Source of the DNA: Sialis fuliginosa
Lineage: Eukaryota; Arthropoda; Insecta; Megaloptera; Sialidae
Length of the DNA: 64,000 nucleotides
Assembly: GCA_961205875.1 (NCBI GenBank)
Contig: OY540810.1
Coordinates: forward strand, 16,554,001-16,618,000
Reading direction: 5' to 3'
In this document: positions 12,183 to 24,380 of the stretch, in pieces
How the letters are laid out: each line of letters begins with the position of its first letter
Position numbering within the stretch: position 1 is the first letter of the stretch
Notes under the pieces: model-generated
Told to the model about the DNA's origin: nothing
Seen by the model: the letters and a program-made list of their open reading frames with translations, nothing else
Databases searched by the model: none
Made by a program: the position numbers and the translations under genes

Positions 12183-12461
12183 TGGAGGAGGGAGTCCAAA
12201 AAATTGGGCCCCTCAATATTTTTAACAAGTCGGCGCCCCTGGTGGTACATAGTTACATACCACTATACATGTGCGCCGACTTTCATTTGACCCATGAGGG
12301 TGAGATTTACATAAAACATAATCAGTATTGAATCCAGAGTTGATCTGGGCATTGTCGCCAAAAAATGTCTTAGGTTTCTTTGAAAGAGAGGGCCTGTCGA
12401 AAATCCTGACCAAGAGGTCTGCGATTGAATGTGGGGGTCATGCAAGAGACTACTGTACTAG

Positions 12462-13214
12462 AGGTACCGTAACTAGAGGTTCTGGGGCCCCGCGACAGCA
12501 CGTGATCGAGGGGCCTCTTATAAAAATTTTGTTGAACAATTTTCATGTATGTATTTTCGAAAAAAAAAGTTTTTCAATAAAAATTAGAAGGCTTTCAAAT
12601 TTTAATTATTTATATTTTTATAAATAATTAAAACTACACCAGTAAATAATAAAAAAAAAAAAAAACAATGATGCTGTGTTAATGTTTTTAAACATTGCCG
12701 ATTTCATTAAAAAAATGTAAACAAAAATAACAGAACTATCCTTGAGTTAAATTTAAATTTTTTACGTCGAATAGTTTCAGAGATAATTGCCTGTGCCAGA
12801 CGGATGGATGGACGGACACTAAAGTAATTCCATTAGTGTTTCGTTTTCACGGAACACAAAAATGCGTGTTTTCATTATGAGTATAAAACAAAATAATTTA
12901 AAATCTTATAATTTTATTACATACCTAGCCTAAAGAAAATAAAAAACAAAACCAATAATTTTCTTTTATAAGTAACGACCATTAGTAAATGGATTTTAAA
13001 AAGGTTTTCAATTTTTTATTTTTTGCATATTCTGATTTTTTTCATGTACTTTGCGATGGCGTTAAAGATAGTTCTATAAATGTTTTTCAAAATCTAATTT
13101 TTTGGGGTTTCTATTTTTTTTATTCCAATTTCGTAAAAAAATAACCTCCTTGTTCGGGGACCCCCTATGCTTGTGAGCCCCGGGCGCACTGCCCCGGTGG
13201 TAGTTACGGCACTG
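12462..13214. mobile_element. Degenerate hAT-like element
   Basis: The right end, inverted, reads CAGTGCCGTAACTACCACC, a common hAT terminus. The left side holds CCGTAACTAGAGG followed by a GGGGCCCC block, matching the GGGGC block of the right end. Flanking 8-mers are CTGTACTA and CTGTTATT, only 5 of 8 identical, so the duplication is not secure. The interior has 'agacggatggatggacggac' at about 12798 and no transposase. Confidence 0.55.
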
Positions 13215-13671
13215 CTGTTATTTATATGCTAATAAAGGTAATATAAAGAAAAATATTACTAATATTTACAATCTAATATTTCCTGTTACATATTTTTATA
13301 TCAGAACCATCGCATATTTAAAAAACAAATGTTTATACAAAAAATGTTGGGTTGTGAGAGGGTAATCGAATAGTAATATTTATTTATTATTTTAACGTGG
13401 CCTACAAGGATATTTGAAGCTCAACAACATTTTTTAATTTTTTTTATTTAGTAATCTTGTACGTAAAAAACACGAATCTTTAATTGACAACTTTAATTTG
13501 AACAAACTTAAGCTTTCCAAGACATCTAACAAAATAATTCGAGATTTTGAACTTTCAACGATACTTGCAACGATAGTTTAGAAATTAGCTCATTTAAAGC
13601 TCATCATTTCTGTTTTTGGTTATCATTTTACGTCCGTATACTTACCAAATTTCATCTTAAGCGGTATAAAA

Positions 13672-14872
13672 TTTTTTTTGATAATCGGTCAGTCGAATTT
13701 GATGGTGCTTGAAATATATTATAGAGGTACTTATGACTTATCAGAGGTAATTTTATTATGATCCTCTGTACATAATAAACCAGAAAAAAAAATTAATAAA
13801 ATTTAAAAAATCAAAAAAGACCATGTTGTCTTCGGAGGGCAATCACAATTTTTTTATATATTATACCTTGTATGTACCCAAACAACATATCAAAATCCCA
13901 AATTGATACAAAGGGTATAACATACTCGTATAAATTCGCATGCGGTCGTATCGGAGTGGCGCAAGCGTGGCGCGGGCGAGTTCAAGTGTCTTAATACTTT
14001 TAAAATATCTCTAATTTGTTGCTAAACAGGACTGAGCTAGCCCAGAGGCATATCGAAAATTTGACGGGGCCCATAGTCCGACAAAAACAAAATATAGAGG
14101 CCGTAGCCGGGAATATATAGGAACTGCTCCATTGAATTAATTTTACAATTTTTTTTCTCATAGGTTGCTTTTTAATTAACAAAAAATCGCCCTAAATGTC
14201 TGTGCTTCAATATATTCATTTTTGCTCAGATCATTTTTAGAAAAAATAAATAAATCTTGTCTATAGTTTTTAATGGATGAAGATTCGCTAGTTCACAGCG
14301 GAATTCTGATTTGTTACTACTTAAGTCGATTATAATCATTTATAAGCGATTTCGGGCAATTTTTTGTTACTTAAAAAGCAACCTATGAGAAAAAAAATTG
14401 TAAAATTAATTCAATGGAGCAGTTCCCATATATTCCCGGCTACGGCCTCTATATTTTGTTTTTGTCAGACTATGGGCCCCGTCAAATTTTCGATATGCCT
14501 CTGGGCTAGCTCAGTCCTGTTTAGCAACAAATTAGAGATATTTTAAAAGTATTAAGACACTTGAACTCGCCCGCGCCACGCTTGCGCCACTCCGATACGA
14601 CCGCATGCGAATTTATACGAGTATGTTATACCCTTTGTATCAATTTGGGATTTTGATATGTTGTTTGGGTACATACAAGGTATAATATATAAAAAAATTG
14701 TGATTGCCCTCCGAAGACAACATGGTCTTTTTTGATTTTTTAAATTTTATTAATTTTTTTTTCTGGTTTATTATGTACAGAGGATCATAATAAAATTACC
14801 TCTGATGAGTCATAAGTACCTCTATAATATATTTCAAGCACCATCAAATTCGACTGACAGATTATCAAAAAA
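13672..14872. mobile_element. Large foldback: about 530-bp inverted arms around a 144-bp loop
   Basis: Positions 13672-14202 and 14347-14872 are near-perfect reverse complements; for example 'gtcttcggagggcaatcac' at about 13829 mirrors 'gtgattgccctccgaagac' at about 14699, and both arms contain the GC-rich 'ggcgcaagcgtggcgcgggcg'. The arms end in A/T homopolymers, so no target duplication can be read. It has no known protein; the mirrored open frames in each arm only reflect the symmetry. Confidence 0.85.
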
Positions 14873-15014
14873 AAATTTTTTTTTGAAAATCAAAAAAAAT
14901 TTTTTTTTCGAAAACTATAAATTTTTGGAAGCTAATATTTGGTCAGGTTGAATGTTTAATAGAATGTGACTTCCAAAAAAATAATCAGCCAAATCCATGT
15001 AAAGGCATGTTTTG

Positions 15015-15492
15015 CATGCTTACCCGGCTACAGCCTTTTTAAAATAAATTGAGATAAATCTTTGTCAGGGAATATTTTACAACAAATGTTGTAGACCCAT
15101 ATTATAGGAAATTTAATGCTCTACAATTAAACGTAACATGTGTCGTTCTTGAGATATCTTGAAAAAATAAATAATTTGGGGTATTACCCCTCCCCCTTAT
15201 ACACGATTTTGAAATTGGACCGTCCTCAAGCTAGACCCAACCATCCGACCAAGTTTCAATAATATCGGTTCAGTGGTTCATGAGTTATGCGTGTGACAAG
15301 GATTCAGGGAACAGACGGACGGACGGACGGACACACGGACGGACAGACAACCAAAGACACGGAACGAAAAGTGTTTGCGTTGACGTGAAACGGATAAATC
15401 AATTTAAAATTTTGAAATCGGAGAATATTTTTTTTGTCTCAATCTGAAACGATCACATAGCTTCTCGTATCTTCGATATTGCGATGCGAGGA
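15015..15492 (+). repeat. Dispersed repeat with GGAC microsatellite, copy 1
   Basis: Almost the whole stretch recurs inverted at 45850-46330: 'acccggctacagcc', 'tgtagacccatattatagg', 'ctcatgagttatgcgtgtgacaag' type text, an 'acggacggacggac' run and 'cttctcgtatcttcgatattgcg'. No protein is encoded. This kind of text with a short GGAC/GTCC run is seen in many insect transposon fragments; family not identified. Confidence 0.85.
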
Positions 15493-15775
15493 AGCAATTG
15501 CCTACAAAATTCAATACGCTATAACTTTTTTATAATCAATTATAAAAAAATTAAGAATATGCGGGAACATATCCTTACAGAAGCCTTCATAACATATTAT
15601 CATTTCATTAAAATTCTCGAGGTTGACCTAAAAAGTAATTTTTTATTTATGGAATATTATATGTACGTCCTTTCTGATTCATTATCGCCCAGTCAAAACC
15701 CCTGGATCTAGAAACGTGAAATTTCAAGGGTGTCTTCCTTTTATAACGTAAGCACCCACTAAGAAAGGATTTTTT

Positions 15776-15835
15776 CGAAATTCGTACTGCCCCCCCCCCC
15801 CCTCCCCAGAAAAAATGGTTCCGGCGCCACTGTGA
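15776..15835. mobile_element. Orphan hAT-type terminus
   Basis: A 13-C run at 15790-15802 leads into GGTTCCGGCGCCACTG, which inverted reads CAGTGGCGCCGGAACC, a hAT-like end. The following 8 bp are TGACAGTG. No matching left end or duplicated TGACAGTG was found upstream within the window, so the element limits are unknown. Confidence 0.5.
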
Positions 15836-16552
15836 CAGTGCGCCTAACGGAGGGTTAACATAATGTGTAATGTTTGTTCACAAAAGTGAAGATAGGGATA
15901 TAACCCAAACAATACTCTAACTTTTTTACACTCATGTTTAATTAAAGATAAGCATAGGCCATATACCCACAAACGCTCTATTTCTTTTTTGTAAACACTT
16001 GATTTTCGAATCAGATGCCCAGTCCATGTTCTATGTCTATAAGTTTAATAACCTTCCTATTAACTGGACTATTTGTTATAATTTTGTTTTAGTTTACAAT
16101 TAAATTCACATAATATTTTTTGCGAGTCTAACCCCATTAATTATTTTATATATAGTAATGCCTCTGTTCACATACACACACATAGAAACGTGTATTGTTT
16201 TCGTTTCATCAGTATAAGGCTAATTATAAAATACCTCATTAATCTTCATCAACCTTTTAAATTAAATATTAATACAATGTACATCCGTACAGATTATGTA
16301 TAAAACGGTCGATATCATTATCCTGTTGAACAAACATGTTTTTCTTGGGTACTATTAACCCTTTTCATATTTTGATGATACCTGACGTTTTCACCAATCA
16401 GTTGGTTCTAATTTACTAAAATAAATACTAGACTAATAATAAGTCAACTGTACAAATAAATAACATGGCTTGGCCATAAATGTGTCCTGCACACGAGAAG
16501 TTATACGAGACACGGTGCTCTGGAAATCAACCTAAATAAATATATCTGACAT

Positions 16553-16989
16553 GGGAGCTACGGAACTTTCTTATACGTAATCCTGACAGTGAACAGTCTA
16601 CGTGATTCTTAATTTTGACAAACTTATAAAAGATATACTAAAATGAATGGGACATAAACTATTGATAATATAATTAACTACATTATGTATCAAATGAATT
16701 TTTTAAACGTTTTAACAGAAAACGGATGTTTACTCTTAACAATTTTTGAATTTTCGAATTATTTAAAAAAAAAAAAAATGTTTTAGATAAAAAATGTCGA
16801 GTATGTTATTATCTATAATTTATTTCCCATACATTATTTTCAACATTTATGATTAACCTGAACGAAATTTTTAAATAATTATTTAGAATCACTGTTCACT
16901 CTCAGTATTACGTATAAGAAAGTCCCATGGTACCTATGGCAAACACGCACACTGTTCAATCTTTGTAATTCGTATAAGAAAGTCCCATA
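16553..16989. mobile_element. MITE-like element with three copies of its terminal repeat
   Basis: GGAACTTTCTTATACGTAAT followed by CCTGACAGTGAACAG at about 16562-16596 is mirrored by ACTGTTCACTCTCAGTATT and ACGTATAAGAAAGTCCC at 16890-16925, and again by ACTGTTCAATCTTTGTAATT and CGTATAAGAAAGTCCC at 16951-16987. The spacer is AT-rich and non-coding. The extra right terminus suggests a nested or partly duplicated copy. Confidence 0.7.
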
Positions 16990-17040
16990 ACACTCATGGT
17001 AGATATTTTTTCTCTGTTATGAACCATTTGAGTTATAATA

Positions 17041-17801
17041 AAGGGTTTGCGGAAATTGGAATATTTCAGCATCTATTTATCTTATTAGCATATGGCTAAA
17101 AGCAAATTATTCAACAAAAAACGGGCTACACGATTACTTTTCACCTAAATGCAATTTTAAAGGCAAATTTTAGCCTTAATTCTTAACTCTCTTTTAAAAA
17201 ATCTCATTTTCAAGGGGATGATTTTTGCAAGAAGGGGTAGAATCAACAACTCATTTTTCTACAAAGAGATGAGTACTAGTTGTGTTAACACACCAAAGTT
17301 TAATCCTCAGACTGCCCCCTCCTCCTTTTTCAAAAAATTTTCAAATTTTGAAATGGCACTTTTCAAAGCTAAATCACTCTGCTGGTGGACCAGATAATAA
17401 TCTGAAATTTCTGCTCATAATAGTAGGTACTACATACTTAATGGTTTTATTTACCAATAATTTAGAGATCGAAATTGCTGTTTTTTTTAAATTTCAAACT
17501 TTGCGATTTAAAAAAAAGGAGGGTAGTCTAAAGGTTGAACTTTGGTGTGTGAACACAACTAGTAGCCAATTTGTAAAAAATTGTCTTGTTAATTCTACCC
17601 CTTTTAGAAAAAACATCCCCTTGAAAATAGGATTTTTATAAAAAGAGAGCTACGAATTAAGGCTGAAATTAAACTTTTTAGAATTGCATTCAGGTGAAAA
17701 AGTGTATAAGTAATCTTCTAGCTCGTACTTTTCTGAACAATTTGTTTTTAACCACATGTTGATAGAATGCTGAGATATTCCAGTTTCCACGAACCCTTTA
17801 A
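17041..17801. mobile_element. Diverged foldback element
   Basis: Left arm 17041-17354 and right arm 17491-17801 are imperfect inverted repeats: 'aagggtttgcggaaattgga' mirrors 'ccagtttccacgaacccttt', and 'tttcaaggggatgatttt' mirrors 'aaaacatccccttgaaaat'. The arms differ by many substitutions, so the element is older than the one at 13672. No protein recognised; a 119-codon frame inside follows from the arm sequence and has no family features. Confidence 0.75.
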
Positions 17802-17967
17802 CATGCAAAAAACGCTGCACCCTATAAAACAAATATGGCCACCACGAGAAAACAAAAAAAAATGAAATTAAAATTATGATCATTTGTTAGAGTGACTGCA
17901 CACAAAAAATCAATTTTACTTACTGACTACAATTTTACTACTTGATATGGATTGACCATATAGTAAT

Positions 17968-18372
17968 TGGGCAGGGGGGGGGGATATTACCCCATTGGTT
18001 ACGCCACTATTTCTACTGTATCAATTTTAACATTTTATCCAATACACAGTAAAAATAATTTATGAAAAAATTAGGAAACTTAACGTAAGAAAGAGGGGGA
18101 GGGAGGAGGGGCACAAAAATCTTACAAACCATTAAAAAATCGAGGGGTTAGCGAAAATTTCAATAATCATCCTAAAAAAATCATAATATAGTAAATTACA
18201 TAAAATAATGATTTAATGTATTTTCACCCCAATATTATATTGTAGGGAAGAAAACATGCAAAAAATAAGAAGTCATTGGTATAAATACACGCTGTAATAA
18301 ATATATAAATGATGTAAGGGCATTACGGAGGCGCCTGGGGATTTGAATATGTCCCTGGTAGGTTACTGCACT
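17968..18372. mobile_element. Two orphan hAT-like right termini
   Basis: At 17974-18008 a G10 run is followed by 'accccattggttacgccacta'-type sequence, which inverted reads TAGTGGCGTAACCAATGGGG. At 18330-18370 'ccctggtaggttactgcacta' inverted reads TAGTGCAGTAACCTACCAGGG. Both resemble hAT ends in the same orientation. Partner left ends and target duplications were not found. Confidence 0.4.
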
Positions 18373-18552
18373 ACTTGTTGCGTCAATATTATCAATAAAT
18401 CAATTTTATTGCTGATATAACATTTAAATATAAGATACGTATACTCGACCTTCATTCTTGCCCAACGTTTCATTAGAATTTATATTTGTATCTTTATATA
18501 ATTAATTAACAAGTATTATACAACTTAATATTTATTTTACTGTAATAGTGGA

Positions 18553-18742
18553 AAGTAGACCACTGATAATCAGTTGATAATCACTGAACAAATCAGTGGA
18601 TAGTCACCGAACAAATCAGCGATTCGTTGTTAATATTATGATCAAAATCATTGGTTGATCAGTGAGAACTTGTGTAAACCACTGATTTTCAGTGACTTTT
18701 TCGTCTACTGAAGAAATCAGTGGAGTTCTCACTGAGTCAGTT
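18553..18742. repeat. Cluster of CACTGA / TCAGTG palindromic repeats
   Basis: About 190 bp dense in CACTGA and its complement TCAGTG, spaced 15-30 bp, with an overall inverted symmetry: 'ccactgataatcag' on the left against 'ctgattttcagtg' and 'aaatcagtgg' on the right. It looks like a MITE with iterated sub-terminal motifs. No coding content. Confidence 0.55.
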
Positions 18743-19799
18743 TAAGAAAATAGGGCTGCATACGAGATTCGTCTCGTTCTAGATTTTACAACTGACAGTC
18801 TCGTCTCATCTACATAGGTATCGTGTGATTCTTTTATTTATTATTTTATTTGTTAAAAAATATTTTCCCAATTAATTAATTTTGAAATTTAACGAATCTA
18901 TATTTCTTTAATATTAATTTAAATATTAACACAAAATATTAAATTTTACTAATTATTGATAATCCTTCAAAACTGATATTTTTGACGAGACTCATATAAA
19001 TAATGTCTCGTCCGAATTTTACCAATTTCGTTTTGACGTCTAACTCGCCAAAAAAACGTAATATTAACAGAATAATAAATATTTGCTTATTCTCGAAATA
19101 ACATTGAATCCCTATGTACATATGTACCATGATTAAATTCTACTATATAGAAATAAATTTATTTTTAATGAAAATATCCCTGTAATATACAATTTATAAC
19201 ATAATAATATGCATTTAATAGATTAATTAATAATTCAAATTAAATTCAAATTATTCAAATGATAAATCAATACCAATTTTAACGTATATTTATTTTACCA
19301 ACACCTCCACCATAATAATATGAATTAATTTATGTACTATTTACTAAAGTAAATACTAACATAATTACTTATATTTTCATATATAAATATCTTAATGTGT
19401 TGCAAGAACTAACACCGAATAGAAAATTGATTTTTCTTATTTCTACCCCTACCACCAAGCCGACATACCTAAACCTATACTTCTAAAACACCTATACATT
19501 ATACTTATATTCATACAATGGAATAGATATTATTTAATCAATATTTGGTTTTAAAAACCAACAGGTTTGTGATATCTATGTTCCTTACGGGTCACCGAAT
19601 CACTGAAAAGATAAACCTCGCGTATTTTTTTTTAAACTTTAAAACCCGATCGTTTTTAGGTTACTTCCGAGACGTATCTGATTAAATATTGAACATATGT
19701 GATAATAAAAACCTACACAAAATATAAAGGATATTGCGATTCAATCAATTATAGTAGCATTTATCGAAATAAATATTACAGGAGGAATGTAGGCAGTTT
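18743..19799. other. AT-rich intergenic DNA upstream of the 19.8 kb gene
   Basis: No gene or repeat termini recognised. It presumably contains distal promoter DNA of the gene whose 5'UTR begins near 19.8 kb. Confidence 0.35.
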
Positions 19800-20280
19800 C
19801 ACGAAGCAGTCGGGCGCCGCATGCGCACAAGGTACATTTGTATCGGCTCTACACGGTTCGATCGTTAAGTGACTTGGCTGTCGTTTTCACCACCATACTA
19901 CTACCCCCTGCACAGTTACTGGATACGAGAATAAACGTGTGCCTGTTTTCGCGATCAGCAGTGTGTACAGTACATATTAAACACTACGAGAAATCCGTGC
20001 AATTAATACAAAAAGTGCGCCCGTAAATCATAACCAACAATTAAATATTATCTTCATTAATTATACTTTCGCGAGACTTCAGTTTATAATAAATACCATA
20101 TAGATGTATTTGTTGATCTGTGTCTGTGAGATGAACAGTGGGTGAAGTAGCACAAGGCAATTATGTTGGCACACGTAGATGACAGCTACTACCCTTGCAA
20201 TATTAATGTGTATTAAACGAGCCATTCCAGTTATGGAGATTAACTCTTGATGGACCCGGGGTGCATAAAGTGTAATATGT
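19800..20280 (+). promoter_or_regulatory. Probable promoter and first 5'UTR exon
   Basis: Base composition shifts here to the highest CpG content of the neighbourhood ('gtcgggcgccgcatgcgcac' near 19809, 'cggttcgatcg' near 19854). The stretch ends at a strong donor, atgt|gtaagt at 20281. A polypyrimidine-preceded acceptor atcag at 20464 would begin the coding exon at 20465. The transcription start is not defined; limits are approximate and inferred from composition and splice signals. Confidence 0.5.
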
Positions 20281-20496
20281 GTAAGTTATTAGTGCTCCAC
20301 TTGTGTATACTTTGCGTACATTGTTTATTTACTTCGTAATAACCGTCAACAATGAGTTTTGAAATTTTAATTGTCGTGCATATAATTTGAACATACCTAC
20401 ATAACTGAGGTGGAGGTATTTTTAGACTTGTTTTATTGACAGTTCAATTTTCTCGTATCGATCAGGTTAATGTGGGTTCAGTGATAAGACTTGGTG

Positions 20497-20635
20497 ATGG
20501 ATATAACAGCAAGAATGTGTGTAGCGGGCCAAATGATACTATTCGTTTTTGTTATAGGGGTTGTTCCCAACTTATCTAGCAGCAACGCGAACACGATTGA
20601 GCTTCTTAAACCCCAGTTTGAAGCTGCCTTCCAAG
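20497..20635 (+). CDS. First coding exon of a secreted or membrane protein (partial gene)
   Basis: ATG at 20497 follows an in-frame TAA at 20485, so the start is well supported. The exon encodes 46 residues plus one base and ends at a CAAG|gtaaac donor. Residues about 10-25 (MILFVFVIGVVP preceded by MCVAG) form a hydrophobic signal peptide or anchor; the rest reads NLSSSNANTIELLKP then QFEAAFQ. I do not recognise the family. The 5'UTR upstream is spliced and CpG-rich, as expected of a real gene. No second exon with a matching acceptor and protein similarity was identified up to the window end, so either the intron exceeds 43 kb or the next exon is small and was missed. Short tandem, frameshift or repeat signs are absent in the exon itself. 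Confidence 0.6.
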
Positions 20636-23600
20636 GTAAACTTTTTTAATAATATATTTTGTAGCCTGTTACCCAAATTCCTTTAGTTTTTTTTCTTCAA
20701 GCCCGCTTGGATAAAATAAAATATTTACGAAACACGATTTTCGTTTAAGGGGTGGTTAGAATTTTATGTTTCATATCTATTTAATAAAGTCTGTTAGTAA
20801 ATAAAATATACGGGTATTTTGTTTAAGTTTAAACGATAATAAAAAATCAAAATTGTAAAAAAAATACTGATTTGTTTTATATTTTATACTTTTAAATGTC
20901 AAAAGTTCAAAAGTGTCAAATTCATGATAAAAAACATCTTTATAAATTGATGTATATATTATGGTAGATAGATATCATTTTTAAATCCGTGTTTAATATA
21001 TTACTCTGCTTTATAATTAACATGAATTTACATTTATTTGCATTCATTAATTAACGATTAAATGAATAAAATATTTTTTTCAGAGATTTTCATCTTGTTT
21101 TTAGTTTGTATAAATTATTTAAAAATATTTTACCTATATATCTCTTTTATTCTATTTATACATAAATAAAGTACTTCATTTAGAAATATTTTCCGTGAAG
21201 ACGGTGGGGGAGGGGGGTACGTATTATCAACATCAATTATAAACCAAGCCGAAATTATTTTTGTTCACGTTATTAACGTAAACGAAAATAATTAACGTGA
21301 ATTTCAGAAGGGGTATGAACTTTAACCCAAATCCCCCCCCCCCCCCTTAATGATTTTCTTTTTTTTTTTGGTAAGTACTTTCTTAATTAAGTAAGTACCC
21401 TTAATTGGTATAAATTTAAAAAATGTTGACTTACTCATATTGGCAACTGATTTATACTAATATATTTATACGTACGTAAATGGACTATTTTAAAATAATT
21501 TATTTTGTTAGAAATTATATATAAGGAGACAGAATGATTTTCAACGAATGTATGTAAAAAAACAGTAGATCGAGAATTATTTTAAGCAAAAAACATTATA
21601 TGAACATGTGTTACTTTTTATTTAATATCTGATTTTCAGTATCGACCAATAATTATTTAGCACAAGCATAGAGGTTTATGGGGTAAATAAAGAAAAAAAT
21701 AGAAGATAAAAATTAAAGGGTCCGGTTACCCTAAACACCCTTCAACTAAATTATTATTAGTTGATAGTTGATACCAAAAAATCGATGATACATTTATATA
21801 TTAAACCGATTATCAAATTTCATAGCTATATCATAATGAGTTGTCCAGATATTAAATAAAAACAAATAATTATTGGGGGCTTGTAGCTCCCTCAATAAAC
21901 ATTTCCGGACACATACATATAATGTTTAAAATAACATCCTCCATCTACTGTTTAATGTTTTTTACATTGTTAATCATCCTGGATAATAAATTTTATAGAA
22001 TTGAGTTTATAAAGTGTGATAACATCTTCACTGAAGAAATGAGAAAGAAACAATTATATAATATGTTCATATATTTTTTACAGTAATACTAAATATATTC
22101 AAGTAAATGTATAAAAAGAAGCAAATATTATATTTAGAACATTATTAAAGCCCATTGCCATTAATTATTTTTTAATCTTGGCATAAAAATTATGTACTTT
22201 ATAGACAGAATATTATAAAAACATGTTCACTATTGATTTTTAATAAAGGACGATAATTTAAAATAAATTATGTTATAAATATTTTTTTTCAATCTAAACA
22301 GTAATTATTATATAAAAAAGTAGCAGGAAAATTTAATGGTATTTTAAAATAGAGTATGTTATTTTTCAAAATAATTAATTATAAACGATTCTATGGTTCT
22401 GGGTATAAGTCATATCATGTACTTAATTACGGCCAACTTGACAAGTATTGGAAAAAAACATTCCAAGAAGCTTCTATAATTTTTTATTCGGTCTGTTCGG
22501 AGCGATTAAATAGAATGTTATATTAAAGAATAATCAAAAAGTGAAGAGTTTATTATAAAATGAAATTTCGGACAATTATAAAAGTAAATTAAATAAGGAC
22601 TCGAAAGAACGAATTTTGAGTAATAGTAATACAAGAAAAATAATTGTACTTAAAAAGATTTTTATTATCAAAAAAACCTGTATTATAATTTTTATAATAT
22701 AGGAATCCCAAACATTTTTCTCCGGTATTGTTGCAAAAAATACTGGTATTTAAAATTAGTATTAAGATACGAATAAGTAACTGTGAAGGAGTTGATTTTG
22801 CACTCAAAAATCTTAATGCACATCTCAAGCTGGCTCTGCTTGGAAGTGTGTGTTACTCTTGTCCTAAATTTTTTTTCGCATGTATATTGATAAAATGAGC
22901 ATTATATCTTAAATTTCTTCAGTAACCCATTTAAAAATCTACATTTTTTAAAGAGAACATTAAAGGCTCCATATTTATTGAATTTAATATCGATTGGTTT
23001 TAATTTTAATACATTTTAAAAAGTTTAAGTGGTGTCCATTTTGTTGCCAAGCCATGCTATTATTATTAATTTTTAACTGATTGAATATAATATGTAAAAC
23101 CGAAACTGGTTATTTATAACAATTAGAAAGACGAGATTTACGTACCCCCCCTCCTTCCCATGAAAACGTCATGTAATAAATATATTTGATCAAATAATTA
23201 TAGTATAAGAAAAAACACACGTATTCGATTGAAAAAGTTTTAAAATTCTTTCATGCGCTGAAAAATCCTTGGGCGTCAGATATTTGCAACGCCCCCGAAA
23301 TACCTTTTAAATACCGATGTGAAATCCACAGTTGGTGGTCATTGAATTAGAATAACTAATGGAAATTTGGAATTTGTTACCAGTTTTTTTTTTAATTCGT
23401 GCGCAGGTGGCTGTTATTCGATTTACGCATTTGCATTTTAATGTCGTTAATAATGAATACGTACATACACCGGAAGTGGGTAATTCCGACAGGGCTAGGG
23501 TTGCCAAATTTTCAAAATGCCAAAAGAAGATATATATTAAGGGGGGGGGGGGGGGGGAGCAGACAAGGGCTCTCACAATGGAACGATGACTATTGACTAT

Positions 23601-23999
23601 TGACTATACTAACTGATATTAGAACTTTAGGTAACTGCCTAGAACCCCGAGGTGAAGTTGGGGTCTGAGCTGAGGAAATAAGTAAAAAATTGTATTTATA
23701 ATTTTTTTTGCTCTTTAAATAGTTTTGGTTTTTTTACCTGAAGATCAGAAAAAAGTCTTCAGAAATTGTAAGATTAAAATAAAATAACGCACCACTGATT
23801 AATATAGAAAACACCGGGTTGTTTAGATTAATAGTTTTTAAAATTTATATTTGCTTTTTTGCGAAGAAAAAATCGCAGCATCTTGCAATTTTGGGTAACT
23901 TTTTTGAACACATTAACTAAAAAAAACTCGTTTACATTTATATTAATAAATTATTATTAATATTATTAAGGTTTCGCCAGATAACTAAAAAATGAAAAA
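20636..23999. other. AT-rich, presumably intronic DNA
   Basis: No gene supported. Features seen are a 14-C run at 21333-21346, a 17-G run at 23541-23557, and near 23487 the string CAGGGCTAGGGTTGCCA, which resembles a hAT left end without a located partner. If the gene starting at 20497 continues to the right, this is its first intron. Confidence 0.4.
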
Positions 24000-24380
24000 A
24001 TACCTTTTTTACAAGTTGTAAAAACGAAAATCATGGGAGGAATATTATTTTTACTTCCATGTTCCGAAGGAAATGGAAGTATTGTAATACCATCGAAAAA
24101 TCGTGTCCGAGAAAATGACAAATTCTGATTGTACTAACTTCAAAACGTAAAGAAAAGTTAATTTCCGCATGGCGGCTGTGCGTGTGTCTGTGTGTCTGTG
24201 TGTCAGGATGTAGATTTTTTTTTCGTTCACGATAACTACCGTAAAAATGTACCGATCTGAATTATTTTTGGGGAAAATGTTTGTTTCAATGAGTACTCCA
24301 GACCTATTGATTTTGGTGCTAATCGGATTAGGGGTTTTGGAAATATTCGAAATTTTGTAACTTTTTTGGTCTAAAAAGTG
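24000..24380 (+). repeat. Degenerate dispersed repeat with GTGTCT microsatellite
   Basis: Contains 'gtgcgtgtgtctgtgtgtct' near 24179 followed by 'cgttcacgataactaccgtaaa' and 'ctaatcggattaggggttttgg'. The same style of text recurs at about 57300-57450 ('gtaatcggtccgaaaatcg' and a gtgtgtatgtatg run). No coding capacity. Family not identified. Confidence 0.4.

Larger units (their letters stand above)
10702..12241. mobile_element. hAT element carrying a satellite array
   Basis: Ends CAGGGGCGCCGACT at 10702 and, inverted, CAGGGGCGCCGACTT ending at 12241. They are flanked by perfect 8-bp duplications GTGGTACA at 10694-10701 and 12242-12249. Just inside the left end are two GC-rich palindromes (GGGGCTTAAGCCCC at 10720-10733 and GGGGGGCTGAGCCCCCC at 10750-10766). 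Most of the interior is a tandem array of about 163-bp units. A 16-G run sits at 11884-11899. No transposase is encoded, so it is a non-autonomous copy. Confidence 0.93.

Noticed and set aside
17282-17641. 119-codon frame
   Set aside because: Spans the loop and arm of a degenerate foldback; no domain, no splice or start support.
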